NCBI RefSeq assembly: GCF_963675165.1
Contig: NC_087382.1
Location: forward strand, 7,488,315 to 7,552,314
Reading direction: 5' to 3'
DNA length: 64,000 nt
Source: Halichondria panicea
Lineage: Eukaryota; Porifera; Demospongiae; Suberitida; Halichondriidae
The notes beneath the pieces were generated by a model that was not told the origin of the DNA, made no database searches, and worked only from the letters and a program-made list of their open reading frames with translations. Positions 40,101-55,100 of this stretch are shown piece by piece. The position numbers were made by a program, and so were the translations under genes. Every line of letters starts with the position of its first letter. The first letter of the stretch is position 1.

Positions 40101-43100
40101 CCCAGCTATTCACTGGGCGACACACTCACGTTTATTTTCTCTCCATCAAGCAGCTTCACCACTTCACCAAACAGTGATGTCATTCTGGTGGATATTGGAC
40201 TGTCTGATCTGAATGAGATAAAGAGAATCCGAGGTCTAGCTACAGGAGCAAATACAACATTCATTGTCATCACAAATACAACGGTCAATGACATGAGCTC
40301 TTACCCAGTGGAGGAGATTTTGGTGTCTTCAGCACAGCAAGTTGCCATCTTCACTAATGATTTCATCTCACCCGAACTCGAAGCATTTCAGCTTGATATC
40401 GATACTTCTCTACTAGTGCTCAACTTTACTGAGACAATTGACATTCTCAGCTTGAACATTAGTGAGATCACCTTCGTGCCTCATCCATCCTCCTACTTTG
40501 AGAATCAGACATACACTCTAACCGCTGGAGTACCACCTAGGTACTCTTCCACCAACTCGTCAGATTCAAACTCTGTAGTGATTAACATTGGCAATGAAGA
40601 TCTGAACTCAATCAAAAGAATCAAAGATTTAGCTCAGCAGGTGAACTCTACATTTATTAAACTTTCTTCAGAAGCGATTTCTGACATGTTTGGAAATGGT
40701 CTTGTACCGGTTGTAAGGGAGGCCGATATCTATGTAGCTGATATAAGTCCACCTGAACTATTGGCATGGACCCTCAACTTGACATCAGAATTGCTCATAT
40801 TCACATTTGACGAGACTGTGGATGTAAGTACACTGAATATTACGTTCTTGTTGCTCAGCTCAGAAATAACATCAGAAAGTGTGACCTCAGCCTCAGGCAG
40901 TGGTAGGATATCCGGATCTGGGAGTGGATCAGCAATGGCAACGTTGGAAATTGATACTCCATCACTCTATACTTTGACCAACTTTGATAGTATTTCGCAA
41001 ATCGATGATCCAATCGTGACCATCTACCTAACTGACAATGATCTCCACCAGATCAAGCTTATGAGAGGCCTGGCAAGCACAGCTAACAATACTGTACTCA
41101 CAGTAGGGCTTGCAGCTTTGTATGACAACTCTCTACTACCAAATTCTATCTTGGAGGTAACTCAAGCTGTTGAAACATTTGTGCCGGACAAGATCCAGCC
41201 AATGCTTTTAAATTTCACTGTTGATATAAACCTTGGTACACTAACGTTGAGATTTGATGAGCCAGTCGATCGTTCCACTTTTGATCCTACTGGTTTGACT
41301 CTTCAACGATCTCAAACTTTCTTGAATCTTCAACAAAAGCTAAGGCTCACCGGTGGATTCTCTGATAGCACTGACGGTTTGGTGATTGTGATACGAATAA
41401 CAATTGATGATCTCAATGAGCTGAAAAGGAAGGACATGCTGTTTACAAGTATTGACACTTCTTACCTCACAATCGATAGATTCTTTATCAGTGACATGGC
41501 AGGGAATACAATCACACCAATATTAGATGGTCAAGCTCTGCAGGCAATTCGGTATAGAAATGATACCAACATGCCTTTTTTGACTTTTTATAGCCTGAAC
41601 ATGGACAATGGGTTGCTCGCACTAACGTTCTTTGAAACAGTGAATGTGTCTTCATTCAATGTGAACCAGTTGACTCTTCAGAGATATCCGAATGCCATTC
41701 CACTGAGCCAATTAACTCTAAATAGCAGTAGCCTTATATCTTTGGAGGACAGCACGATTGTGTACGTGCAGATCTCCGACAATGATCTGAACGAGCTCAA
41801 GACTAGAGAAATTGCTGATAACAAAACAACTGCATGGCTTGTTTTCCCACAAACTCTTGTTAAAGACATGAATATGCAAGATGTTGTAGAGCTTGAAAAT
41901 GGAATGTCGGCAGCAATGGTGACCAACTATACAGCAGATACAACTCGACCAACCCTTGTATCATATATTTTGGACTTGAACGAAGGTACAATCCTCCTAA
42001 CATACTCTGAGTCTGTTGATGTTCGAGGAACTCTAGTAGTTGAAGAGCTTGCACTACAAAATACCCGTCGTATCAATCGAGACATTGACGGGTTTAACTA
42101 TCTCATGTTGACACAGAGCAGTGTAAGTATTGATGAAAACCGACCGATATTCACGATACGCTTAAGCCTGGTTGACCTCAATGCACTAAAGCAGAGGCCA
42201 ATGCTTGGAACAAATGTCAATAACACCTTCATCAGCTACGGCTCCAACTTTATCCGCGATACTGTAGGAAATGAAGTAGTTTCCATTCCTTCTACAATTG
42301 GATTTATGGCAGACACAGTATTCATTGATATTGTAAGACCTGAGCTAAATACATTTGAACTCGATATGAGCTTGGAAATTCTCACCCTCGTATTCTCAGA
42401 AACGGTCGATATTTCCAGCTTCGATCTGTCACAGTTCACACTAGTGAGCTCTCCTTCTGCTGTTAGAGAGAACATACAGTCACACACACTCACTAGTGGA
42501 GCCATTCTATCTATGGATGGGCCTGTAGTGAATATTGATCTGAGTACACCTGACGTAAACCGAATCAAAGAGCTGAACGAGTTGGCTGTGAGTACAAATA
42601 GTACATATTTGGTGGTCAGTATGACTGCTTTGGTTGACATGATTGGTCTACCTGTGGTACCGTACGAATATATCGATCCTCTACTTGTCGATATCTTCAT
42701 TCCTGATTTTATCCAGCCTAGACTTGTGTCGTATAGTCTCAATTTGGATGGTTCAGCAGTGTTGATTCTAACATTTAGTGAGACAGTCAACGTGAATACC
42801 TTGGATGTGACTCAAGTCACCCTGCAAGATGACACCACTGCTAATTTTCTGTATACTCTCCGCAGTAGCAGTTTCCTTAGTACTAACACCACTGTTATAG
42901 TAATCGATCTCTCATCTGAAGATTCTAACAATGTGAATAGGATTTTGAACCTTGCAACTTCGTCTGAAAACACATATCTCACATTTACTGAATTGCTAAT
43001 AATGGATATGAATAGCAACTCCATTATTCCAATTTCTGATACATCAGCAGTACCTGTACTCCAGTATACTCCAGACACGACAAGTCCAGAAATTGTTGCA

Positions 43101-46100
43101 TTTGCACTTGATCTTACGACTGAGAGTATGTCTTTTACATTCTCAGAAACAGTCCTAGCATCAAGTTTCGACCCAACAGCTCTCACTATCCAGAACTTTG
43201 TGACCTCCACTCGTGATGGACAGTACACTCTGACCGGTGGATCAGTTCGCCAGCAGGACAATACTTCTGTCTATTTGCAGCTGATTTTTGAAGATGTGAA
43301 CATGCTGAAACAACTCGAGAATATTGCAACCTCCACCAACAATACCTTCATCACCTTCACAGCTGGTCTGGTAACAGATACAAACAACAATGAAATCATT
43401 CCATTGGTGAATGGAGAAGGTCTACAAGGGCGCTTTGCAGGAGATGAGATCGCTCCACAGTTACTCTCTTTTGTAGTTGATCTGAATCGTGGTCTGCTGT
43501 TCTTGAACTTCAGTGAAGCTGTCAACATCTCTTCCCTCAGGCCAGTAGATATCATTTTACAAGACTGTTGCCAAGATTGCAAATTTGGCAGCACTGAAAG
43601 TGGTAGCACTCAGCTAGTGTCCAGTGGAGGCATGAGTGGTAGTGGTCAAATTTTTCTTAGTGGAAGTAGCAGTGGAAGTGGCAGTGGAAGCGGCAGTGGA
43701 ATCATGGACCCTTCTTCATTCTGTAATATGTCTGACTATCTCTACACATTGACTGGTGGTGAATGCACTGATGAGCAAAATACTAGGTTTGTTTGTGAAG
43801 TGAGTGACTTTGACTTGAATGAGATCAAGCGACTGCCACTATGTGTGTTCAACAACCAAGGGCAGGATTGCTGCTTAGCTTTTCAGAATCAGTCGATAAC
43901 AGATCAATCTGGAACTCCTATCAATAGTTCCGTTTTTGAAGGCTGCGGATTCACTGTAACACAGTTTGTCCCTGATGTTAATCTCCCGTATTTAGTGGAA
44001 TTCACTCACATGAACTTAGACTCAAGAATTTTGACTATCACTTTCAATGAAACCATTAATGCAAAAACAATCGATTCCACACAGATCACTCTGCAGTCCT
44101 TTTATAGGAATGCCCAGTTCTCTCACACTCTTGTGGGAGGACAGGTATTGACAAATGACAGTACAATTGTCATGATTTCACTAACTAGTGAAGACCTGTT
44201 TGAAATACAGAGACAAAGAGGACTGTGTTCTGACATCAACAACTGTTGGATCTCAATAACCGATAGATTTGTGCTAGACATGTCAGACAATAGGAATGTA
44301 GAAGTACCAACTAGCAATGCTAAAGATGCTCTCAGGTTCACAGATGACTTCAGCAGGCCACAACTAGTTGCCTTTGATCTAAATCTTGATGATGATACTC
44401 TGACCCTATCATTTGGCGAGACTGTTGCTTCGTCTTCTTTTGATCCAACTGGTGCTATTATTCTAAACGCACGCTCTGACAGTGCCCTCTATGTACAACT
44501 AACTGGAGGTAGTACAACCAGCCCTGATGGCCAAGAAATAATCGTCAACCTTTTGACAGTTGATACCAATATGATCAGAGCCTCTGATGAGATTGGCACA
44601 ACTCTGAACAATACTTTCATATCCATCACAGACAACCTCATCACAGATGCTGTACGAAGAAATCCGAATCCTGTACTGAACATCAGTTTCACAGAAGCAC
44701 TTCAAATTAGCCGATTAGTTGAAGACAACCAGTCACCTCGACTGTTATCATTTGCTGTAGACTTCGTGCAGGATGTGATTTCTTTGACCTTTAATGAGCC
44801 AGTTCGTGTCTCTTCCATTCGATACGAAACTATAACTATTCTCTCTGAGCCGTCTATCAATGCTGTTGATGCTTACAACCTAACTGGTGGTCGTAACACA
44901 ATAGCTGCAAACATGAATGGTACAATGGTTCTAACTGGTCATCTAGAGCCAGTTGATGTAAGATATTTCAAATTATCAACTCTTCTTGCTACATCCATCG
45001 TCGATACATGGCTTAGTATTCAAGCTGGTGGCATCAATGACATGGCAGGCAATTTCTTAATTGGCATACCTATCAATTTATCTCTACCTGCCTCCTCATT
45101 TGTGGCTGATACAATGCAGACATCTCTGATTGGTTTCACTGTAGACATGAATCTTGGTCTCTTGCACCTCACATTCGATGACATTGTGGATGCAAGCACA
45201 TTCTTCCCAAGGGCTCTGACTCTGCAGAATGAGAGCTTCAGTAATGAACGGGATGTAGTTCAACTGTCACCAACGAGTTTTACTGAGAGTCAAGATGGCT
45301 ACTTCATAACTGTGAACATATCTGTGGATGACTTGAACGCAATAAAACTAAATGACAATCTTGCAACTGGGTTAAGTAATGTCTACCTATCAATGCAAGC
45401 AGAGGCATTTGATGATAACTTTGGTAGAGACGTTGTGGCAGTAACTGCTCATGAAGCTAGGCAAGCTGATAATTTCACTGAGGATACCACTTCTCCGGTG
45501 TTAGTCTCGTTCGAGTTCAATGTAGACAGTGGATCAATTTCTCTGTTCTTTGACGAAACTGTAAGAGCAAATACGATCAATGAAGATGTCATCATTCTTC
45601 AAAATGCTCAAAATATTTCAGTTGTAACAGTGTCACAGCAACTCTCTGGAGCTAACTCTTCACAAGAAGACTCAACATTGATAACTGTGTATTTGTCAGA
45701 AGACGACTTGAACATGGTCAAAGCATTCACAGACCTGGGAACTATTGAAAGTAATACCTTCATTTCCTTCAGCTCAAGCCTTATCAGAGATATAAACAAT
45801 AATTCGGTCGTATCTCTACCAGTAGAAAGTGCACTACAAACATCACGACTGTATCCCGATGACACTTCTCCGCAAATTGTATCATTCATACTTGACCTGA
45901 CTGCAGAGTTAATCCATATCACATTCAGTGAAACCATCATGGCTAACTCTACTATGATCCCAGAATTCTCTCTTCAGGGTAGCCCGTCAAGGCAAGACTT
46001 TAGAGTGCTTCAGGACAGCACCCACTCACTTCTCGACTTCAAAGTGCTCACAATATACTTAGGAATCAATGACTTGAATGAGATCAAGCGACTTACGTCA

Positions 46101-49100
46101 GTTGGAACTAACATCAACAACACTTATCTTACTGCCACAACATTGGCTATCCAAGACATGAATGTCAATCCACTTGTACCTACATTACCATCTCTAGCCT
46201 TGAGAGCATCAATGTTTACATCGGATTCTATCCTTCCTACGCTACTGGGATTCAACTTAAATCTGTCTTCGGAGATACTGACCCTGTCTTTCTCTGAAAC
46301 AGTGCGAGCTTCAACACACTCTGTTTCTCTCTACACCATTCAGTCAAGCATGAGCTTGGCTAACTCAGTGCAATATTACTCGTTGACAGGCGGCATCTCA
46401 CAGCATTATGACAGTCATGTTATTGAAGTGGAACTGACGACTCCAGATCTGAACGAACTTAAGAGGCTGGTGTATCTTGCAATCAACAACGAGACTACAT
46501 TCCTATCAGTTGATAGTGATGCAATCTTTGACATGAACAACAATCCTCTAGTTTCTGTATTGGAGGAATCTGCATTACCTGTCTCACTATTCCATGAAGA
46601 TATCATCGATCCTGAGTTACTGTCATTCAACTTGGACATGAACAGTGGTATACTGACACTAATGTTCTCGGAAACAGTTCAAATAAGTACGTTTGGCATC
46701 ATGCAAATATACTTTCAAGATTTTGCAAGGAGTGTGGATAATTACAGGCTTTCAAACAATAGCTATACTAACAACTCTGACTCAGCAATTGTTGTTATCC
46801 AGCTGCACTCAGTTGACTTAAACGAAATGAAGAGACTGTACACACTTGCGATAGATAACTCAAGCGCTTTCATTTCTTTCAATGATCAACTGGTACAAGA
46901 TATGAACGAGAATAGTATTGTGCCTATTTCAAACGATGAAGCACAGCTAGTTACTATATTTGTTTCTGATCAAACACGTCCAACTCTTGCAATGTTCGAT
47001 CTCAACCTAAACAGCAGCGAACTGCGTCTTGTTTTCAGTGAAACAGTCAATAGAGAGTCACTTGATGTGGAATCTATTACAATACAGAATTCTGACTTAC
47101 TACTAGGGTCCCTCCAGTTGACGCAATCTAGTGAATCTTCCTCTCGAAACGATACCTATATCATAATTGACATTGGTTTGTATGACCTCAACAACTTGAA
47201 ACGGCTGACTGAAGTAGCAATATCAAGAAACACAACTTATCTCTCTTTGAACTCCACAGCTATCAATGACATGAATGAGAATGCAATTCTTCAGATTCCA
47301 GGCTTCATGGCTCTGCAAGTATCTAGCTTTGTACAGGATGAAATTCGGCCAATGTTGCAAGCATTCAGCCTGGACATTGATGCTGGAATTCTACGATTGT
47401 TCTTCTCCGAGACAGTGAATGCCTCTTCATTAAATGTATCTGCCATAACGTTGCAGTCCTCAATGACCATCTTAGCAGAAGAAAGCTATAGACTACAGGA
47501 TGGCATTTCACCAGAGCTGACAAATACCAACAGCTCAGATGATGCAACCCTCACTGTACTCATAGGATCAATCGACCTAAATCTAATCAAGGCTAACTAT
47601 CTTCTTGCTAACTCTAACGTGACAATTTTCCTTTCCTTGAGTGTGTACGCTGTTATTGATATGGTTGATCTGCCAAATGAGCCTATTTTGGAAAATATGG
47701 CTGTGCAGGTGGCAGAGTTCATTGAAGACACCTCACAACCACTACTCCTTGGATATACTCTCAACCTCACTTCAGAAGAGCTTGTTCTAACATTTGACGA
47801 GACAGTCAATACTGGCAGTTTTGAAATAACGCAGTTAACTCTGCACTCAACACAAAACATCACAGTTGGCTCCTACATGATGCTAACAGATACAAGATTA
47901 GTGTCAATGATGAACAGCACAGTTGTGACAGTAACATTTGGTCAAGATGACCTCAACTTTATCAAGCTAGATACTGAACTAGCAACTGCAGATAATAACA
48001 CCTATCTCACAGTCACTTCTCAAGCAATCCAGGATATGGCACTCATTCCTAACCCATTGTTACCAACCACTCTACAAGCAGAAATATTTGAAGCTGATCT
48101 AGTGAATCCACAGCTCATATCATTTGTTGTGGACATGAATGTCGGTGTACTGATTCTAAACTTTGACGAACCTGTCAATTCAAGTTCTCTGAATCCAACA
48201 GGATTTAGTCTTCTCTCAGAGAGGAATGTGTCTCTATCCATGATGATGAGTGCAAATGCTACAAATGATACATCTGGAAATGACACGAGCACCTTTGAAG
48301 CTATTTCTACCTTTACGCTGACTGGTGGTGCCACTAACAGTAGCAATGGCCTACAAATCACTCTCTACTTCACAAATGATGACTTGAATGCAATCAAAGA
48401 AGATGAAGATTTATACACGAGCAACTTAACATCATATTTGTCAGTAAATGAATTTGCGATAGCTGACATGAATGACAACCTACTGACTGAATTAAACTCC
48501 TTTGAAGCCCTGCAAACAGCCATGTATGTCAGTGATACCACATCACCTCTTGTTCTCAGTTTTGATCTGGACATGGATGAAGGAATTCTTACCTTGAGCT
48601 TTGCTGAGACTGTGAATGTAACATCTACAATGTTTGATGGGATTGTCCTGCAAAGAAGTTCAAATGTAACAACAGCAAGTTATTCATACATGCTAACCGG
48701 TGGTCAGCTAACAATGATGGAAAACGGCTTGGTCGCTGTGATACAGATCTCTCTTGAAGATCTCAATGAGGTCAAACGTCGCAGGATAGCCTTGTCCCCA
48801 AATACAACATGGTTAGCAATAGAGGAGGCAACACTGCTTGATATGAGTGATCGGCCACTTCAACCTCTATTGAATGGACTGAATACCATTATCGTCACAA
48901 ACTATACCTCTGACACTACTCCTCCAGTGTTGGACTCCTTCACCCTTGACCTTGATTCTGGAGTAATCACACTTTTCTTCTCAGAGACTGTCGTCACTAT
49001 GACATTTAACGTGACGTTTACCACTTTCCAAGATACTGCTAATGGTAGTAACTCTTTCAGTCATGTCATGCTCACCAACTCAAGCTATGTCAATGGCACC

Positions 49101-52100
49101 TCCTATCATATTATCCCAATCGTACTCGGTCTGGATGACTTAAACACGATTAAACAAGAGCCATACTTGGCCACTAGTCAAAACAACACATTCCTTTCGT
49201 TTTACAGTGATCTGGTTGAGGATATCTTTGGTAACAACATTCTTACCGTTCTACAAAATGATTCTATCCAAGCATCTGAATTTTCTCAAGATATCACCCG
49301 TCCTCAACTTGAGGCCTATGATCTTGACATGGACTCGAGGAGGCTAGTACTGAGATTCTCAGAAACAGTGAATGCCTCATCACTGCAAGTTGATGGGATC
49401 ACTGTCATCAGTGACCCTTCAGTTACCGAGAGATACATGCTCGATTCTAGCACACTGGTACTCATTTACAGCCCAGAAATTGTAGTCACCATATCCAGTG
49501 AAGATTTCAACGCTATTAAAACTCTAACAGCATTGGCAACAAATGAAAATGATACCTTCCTTGCTATTGAGATGTTTACCATTACAGACATGGCAGGCAA
49601 TTTCGTAGTAAATATCAGTGAGACTGAGCCTTTGAGAGTGAGTCGATACATCAAAGACCTTCAACCTCCAGAGCTCACTAGCTTCAACTTGGACATGGAC
49701 AGTGTTGTACTCTCTCTAACTTTCTCAGAAACTGTTAATGTGAGCAGTATTGACTACACTGCAATTACAATCCTGAATCCAGATGCTCCATATCTATCGT
49801 ACACTTTGTTGAGTGGTGAAACAATTTCTCTCAATGGACCGCAGATTGTCATACAGATAACGAAAATTGACGAAGATAATATCAAGAGAATAAACAACCT
49901 TGCCACAGAGATGAATAATACATACATCTCAAGTACATCTGAGCTGATTGCAGATATGGATGATAACACCATTCTTAATATCTCCTCATTTGATCCTCTC
50001 AAGGTTGCCAACTTCACTCCGGACACCACACTCCCAGCACTTATCTCATTCGATCTCAACCTCGATGCTAACAATGTCACTCTTGTCTTCTCAGAGACTG
50101 TAAATGCTAGTACCTTGGATATTATGGGAATATCATTCCAAAGCCAAAGCAGTTTTGCTGTGAATGCAACTACTTCATATAGTCTTACCAACAGCATTGT
50201 TCAACCAGTTTCCAATGATCCCATTGTGAGCATTCAACTGAGTCGATCAGATAGAGACAACTTTAAAGAGCTCATTGCTCTGGCGGTGGACATGAATACC
50301 ACCTTTGTTGTGCTAGCTGAAGGAGTGGTTTTGGATATGGTTAGTCTTCCTATTCGTGCAATCAATGAAACTGGTGCTCAGCTGGTACAAACGTACACAA
50401 TGGACATGACATCACCATACTTGGAAAGTTTCAGCTTAGACTTGAGTGCAGAGATCCTTTCATTGAACTTCTCAGAACCTATACTCATTAGTACACTCGA
50501 TGTATCAGACATAAGCTTTCACAGCAGAATGTCAAGTAGTAGCTACACACTAACTGGAGGTATTGTTGTGAATGTACGTCACAGCTCCTATCTGATGATC
50601 ACACTCTCCACAAGTGATCTGAATGCAATCAAAGTGAACACTGACCTTGCTACCAGTATCAACAACACCTACATTACTTTCACTGAAGCACTGGGTGAAG
50701 ACACATCATCAAATACAATCTCAGCACTTTTAGATCCGGTGCGAGCAGACAGTTTCACAGAAGATTTGGTTAAACCGACCCTCCTGAGTTTTGAACTGGA
50801 CTTGACCTCTGAAGTATTGATACTGTCTTTCTCAGAGAGCGTTAATGTAGAGAGCATACATCTACCCAGCTTTAGCTTTTTATCGACCCACAATGAGAGT
50901 GTGCCTGAGTTCACATTTAGCTCTAGCAGTTATACCAATAGTGGAAATGGCGATGTGATAGTTGTCATGATTAGTCTGTCAGACCTGAATCGCCTCAAAG
51001 CTAATCCATTTGTTGCTGCAAGTAATGATACAACATTTCTCTCAGTGCTAGAGTCTGCAATTATTGATATGAATAATAATTCTATTGTAGCAATTCCATT
51101 GTCTGCTGCTTTGCCTGTTGCTGTGTACACACCAGACCTACTTGAACCTGCACTTCTTTCATTCGAATTGAATATGAACGAAGAAATCTTGACACTTTCC
51201 TTCTCTGAAACTGTCAACGCATCATCACTAAGAGTTGAAGAGATAGTACTACAATCAATATCAACATCACCTTTGGTTTCTGTAACATTAACTGATGCTG
51301 TGAGTGTATCATCGGAATACGACCCCGTTATTATTATAACTTTGACAAGAATCGATTTGGATAGACTTAAGAGCTTGACTGACCTGGCAACATCTGTGAA
51401 TGATACCTTTATATCTTTGAGTGCTTCTACTATTCAAGATATATTCAATAATCCAGTAGTTGAAATTTCACCAACTGATGCTCTTCAATCTTCACTCTAC
51501 ATTGCAGATGCTACACTACCTCAGCTCAGTAATTACGACCTCGACATTGATGCTGGAATTTTAACAATGTACTTTTCCGAGTCAGTTGCAGTGGACAGTT
51601 TTGATCCCACTGGAATCACAGTTCTTTCCAGTGCTGTACAAGACAGTGGTACCTCATACTACACTCTACGAGACCGTCCTGACAATAGTATCAATGTTGT
51701 AAACAGTGAGTCGACTGTAGTGTCATTTGAATTTTCAGTGTTCGATTTTAACAACATCAAAGCTATTGTACAGTTAGCCACTTCTGCCAGCAATACTTTC
51801 CTCTCAACCGACATGACCACAATTAAGGATCAAACAGGTAATAACATCACTGTGATTCCTGTAACTGATGCTCATCCAGTGAATAACTACACGATGGACA
51901 CAACATGCCCCGTACTAAGCTCTGTATCACTAGATCTAAATGCTGGAGTACTGTTGCTTACATTCAATGAGCCTGTGAATACCAGCACATTTAATCCCAC
52001 AATGGTTTCCATCTTCAATGAAGAGAGCATTGCTCCAGTAGAGCAATATACACTACAGACTGCAATGTACACGGAAATGGTGTATGTGACCGAATTACCT

Positions 52101-55100
52101 CTCTATCTATCCGAATATGATTTGAACCTCCTTAAAGCAAACAAAAATCTTGGAACAACGATTTCCGATACTTATGTATATCTCACTGAGCTGGCAATTG
52201 ATGATGCAGCTATGAATGCTTACTGCAATGATACACTGCCGCTTCAAGCCACTAATGTCACTTTTGACATCACACCACCTCGTGTACTAAACTTCACCTT
52301 GGATCTCACAAGTGAAGTGCTCATTCTAACATTTTCAGAAACTGTTCAGCTACCATTGGATGTAACAAGCATTACTATTCAAGCTAGACCTGAAGATCTT
52401 AGCAGTGGTAGTGCGACGGCAAGTGGTAGTGCGACGGCAAGTGGTAGTGTGACGGCAAGTGGTAGTGCACCGGCAAGTGGAAGTGGCTTGAATATGATTA
52501 TTGAGGAAGCTATTCCTATGCATACTTTGACTGGGGGAGTATCAAACATCAACTACACTACAGAACCTCATATTGTTATTGTGGACCTGATAACTATGGA
52601 TCTCAATATCATCAAGTTTGATACAGAGCTTGCTGTGTCACCACAAACATCATTCATCTCTATATCCAGTGAACTGGCCAGAGATTACGGCCTTACTCCC
52701 AATGATGTGATTGCCATTCCACCTTATGAAACACTTGAAGCAAGTAGCTATATTCCTGACACTGTATCTCCACAAGTGGTTTCGATAAATCTTGATATGG
52801 ATGCTGGAATTCTACGCTTCACCATGTCTGAAGTTGTCAATATTACTTCATTTGAAGTGACAGAAATAGTGATTCAGTCAATGCCATCGATCTTCAATTC
52901 CGCATTTTACCAGCTACAAAACAGTGCTGCTACTATGACCAGCTTAACTGAAGTAACTGTTGAACTTTCCGACGAAGACATTAATAGCATAAAACAAATC
53001 ACAGATCTGGCTACTACCATAGATAACACTTACATCAGTTTCAACTCTGATCTTGTTCGTGATATGTTTGAGAATAGAATTGTTAACACTTCTGGAATAA
53101 ATACTGCTGGTTACAATGAAGATTCAAGTCCGCCCATCTTGGTGAGTTTCGCTCTAGATCTATCAACTGAAGTGCTCACTTTAACATTTGATGAGACCGT
53201 GAATGCAAGTTCTTTGATTGCCACTAGAATACAATTCAGCTCAGACCTGTTTAGCTCTGATTTACTCCCTGTAACGAGTGGCACGGTGTCAACAATAGAC
53301 TCAACTGTTATTGAAATTTTGTTGATTGATGAAGATCTACACAACATCAAACGTAATCTAAATCTTGCAACAAGCCTTAACAACACATGTCTCACCTTTC
53401 TTGCACTTGGTGTCCGGGACTTATCGACTCTTGAAACTGGAAATTTAGAGACAAGTCTTTGTGCTTCTTCATTTGCAGGAGATTTTGTTCGACCGAAACT
53501 TCTACGATTTGTTGTTGATCTGAACAGTGAAATTCTCATTCTGAACTTTGATGAGCCTGTTGACACTGCTAAAGTAAATTTGACTTTTGTAACCTTACAA
53601 TCATCACAAACCATTGGGCCTACAGTTGAAGAATTTACCCTCACGGGGGGAAATGTATCGTCTATCAATCTTCTTCAAGTAACAGTCGGTCTTAATGTAG
53701 AAGATCTCAATGGTATCAAACAAAACCTCCGATTGTTTAGAGATGCAGAATCATCTTACCTCAGATTGGAAGCTGACTTCATCAGTGATCTGAACAATAA
53801 CTCCATCGTGTCGATTAACGAGTCATTCGCTCTTGCAGCATCATTGCCATTTGTAGACGATTCCACTCGACCAATGCTACAGGCCTTTGATATCAATATG
53901 GACAATGGATATCTGACACTGTACTTCTCAGAGACTGTTGATGTTTCAACACTTGACATAACTCAGATTACACTTCAGGTGGACTCTGGTGTAAATGAAC
54001 CACTAGACGAGCATACACTGCTGGATGCTAATATAGTCAGTCTTAATGCACCTATTGTTAATATCGAATTGTCAAATGAAGATCTGAATATTCTCAAGAC
54101 CAGGAGAATCGGCCGTACACCAGCATCAACATGGATAGCAATCACCAATGCCACTGTGATGGACATCACTCAGCAGTCAGTTGTACCTGTCCTGAATGGT
54201 ATCAACAGTATAAACGTTAACACGTACACACCGGATAGGACATCTCCTGTGCTATCATCTTTCTCATTAGATCTCACCTTAAATACGCTGACCCTGTCAT
54301 TCTCTGAAACTATACACACAACAACTCTGAACATAGCAGAAATAACACTATCCTCTGCCCCAGCAACTTTATCTCAAGATTTGATGTATACACTAACACC
54401 AGTTAGTATGTCAGTTAGCGGTGACTTCCCAGAGATTACGATCAATTTGCACAGAAATGACCTCAATGAGTTGAAAAGAAGAACTAGCCTGACTGTTTCA
54501 AATACCACCACATACATTTCCATATCAAGTTTTGCCATCAATGATACATTCGGTAATCCTATCACTGAAATACTGCTCTCAGATGCCTTACCAGTCACTA
54601 AATTCACTGAAGACACTATACCAGCAGTGTTTGAAATGTTTGAGCTCGATTTGGACCAAGGGACAATCACACTCTTCATTGACGAAACTGTCAATACATC
54701 TACTTTGATTACCACTGGTATCACTCTTCTTTCTAGCTCCACACAACCAGCACCCGAAAGTTACCAGTTAGAATTTGTTCATGACAATGTGACTGCACCC
54801 TCTAACATTATCACCATCACATTAGCCAATAATGACTTGAATGAAATAAAAGTCCGACAAGTTGATTCACAAACCATTGAAGATATGAATGGAAATCTTA
54901 TCACACCCTCACCGATCGTACGGATAAGGGTAAATGGTTTCACTGAAGATACTACACCACCTGAGCTATTGACATTCAATATCGACATGGATAGTGGTGA
55001 GCTAAGGATCAACTTTAACGAGGCCATTTTGAGCAGCAGTCTCCAGTTTAACCATTTCGCTCTCATCAACAACGAGACATTTGTTCCCACGCCTGTTGAC

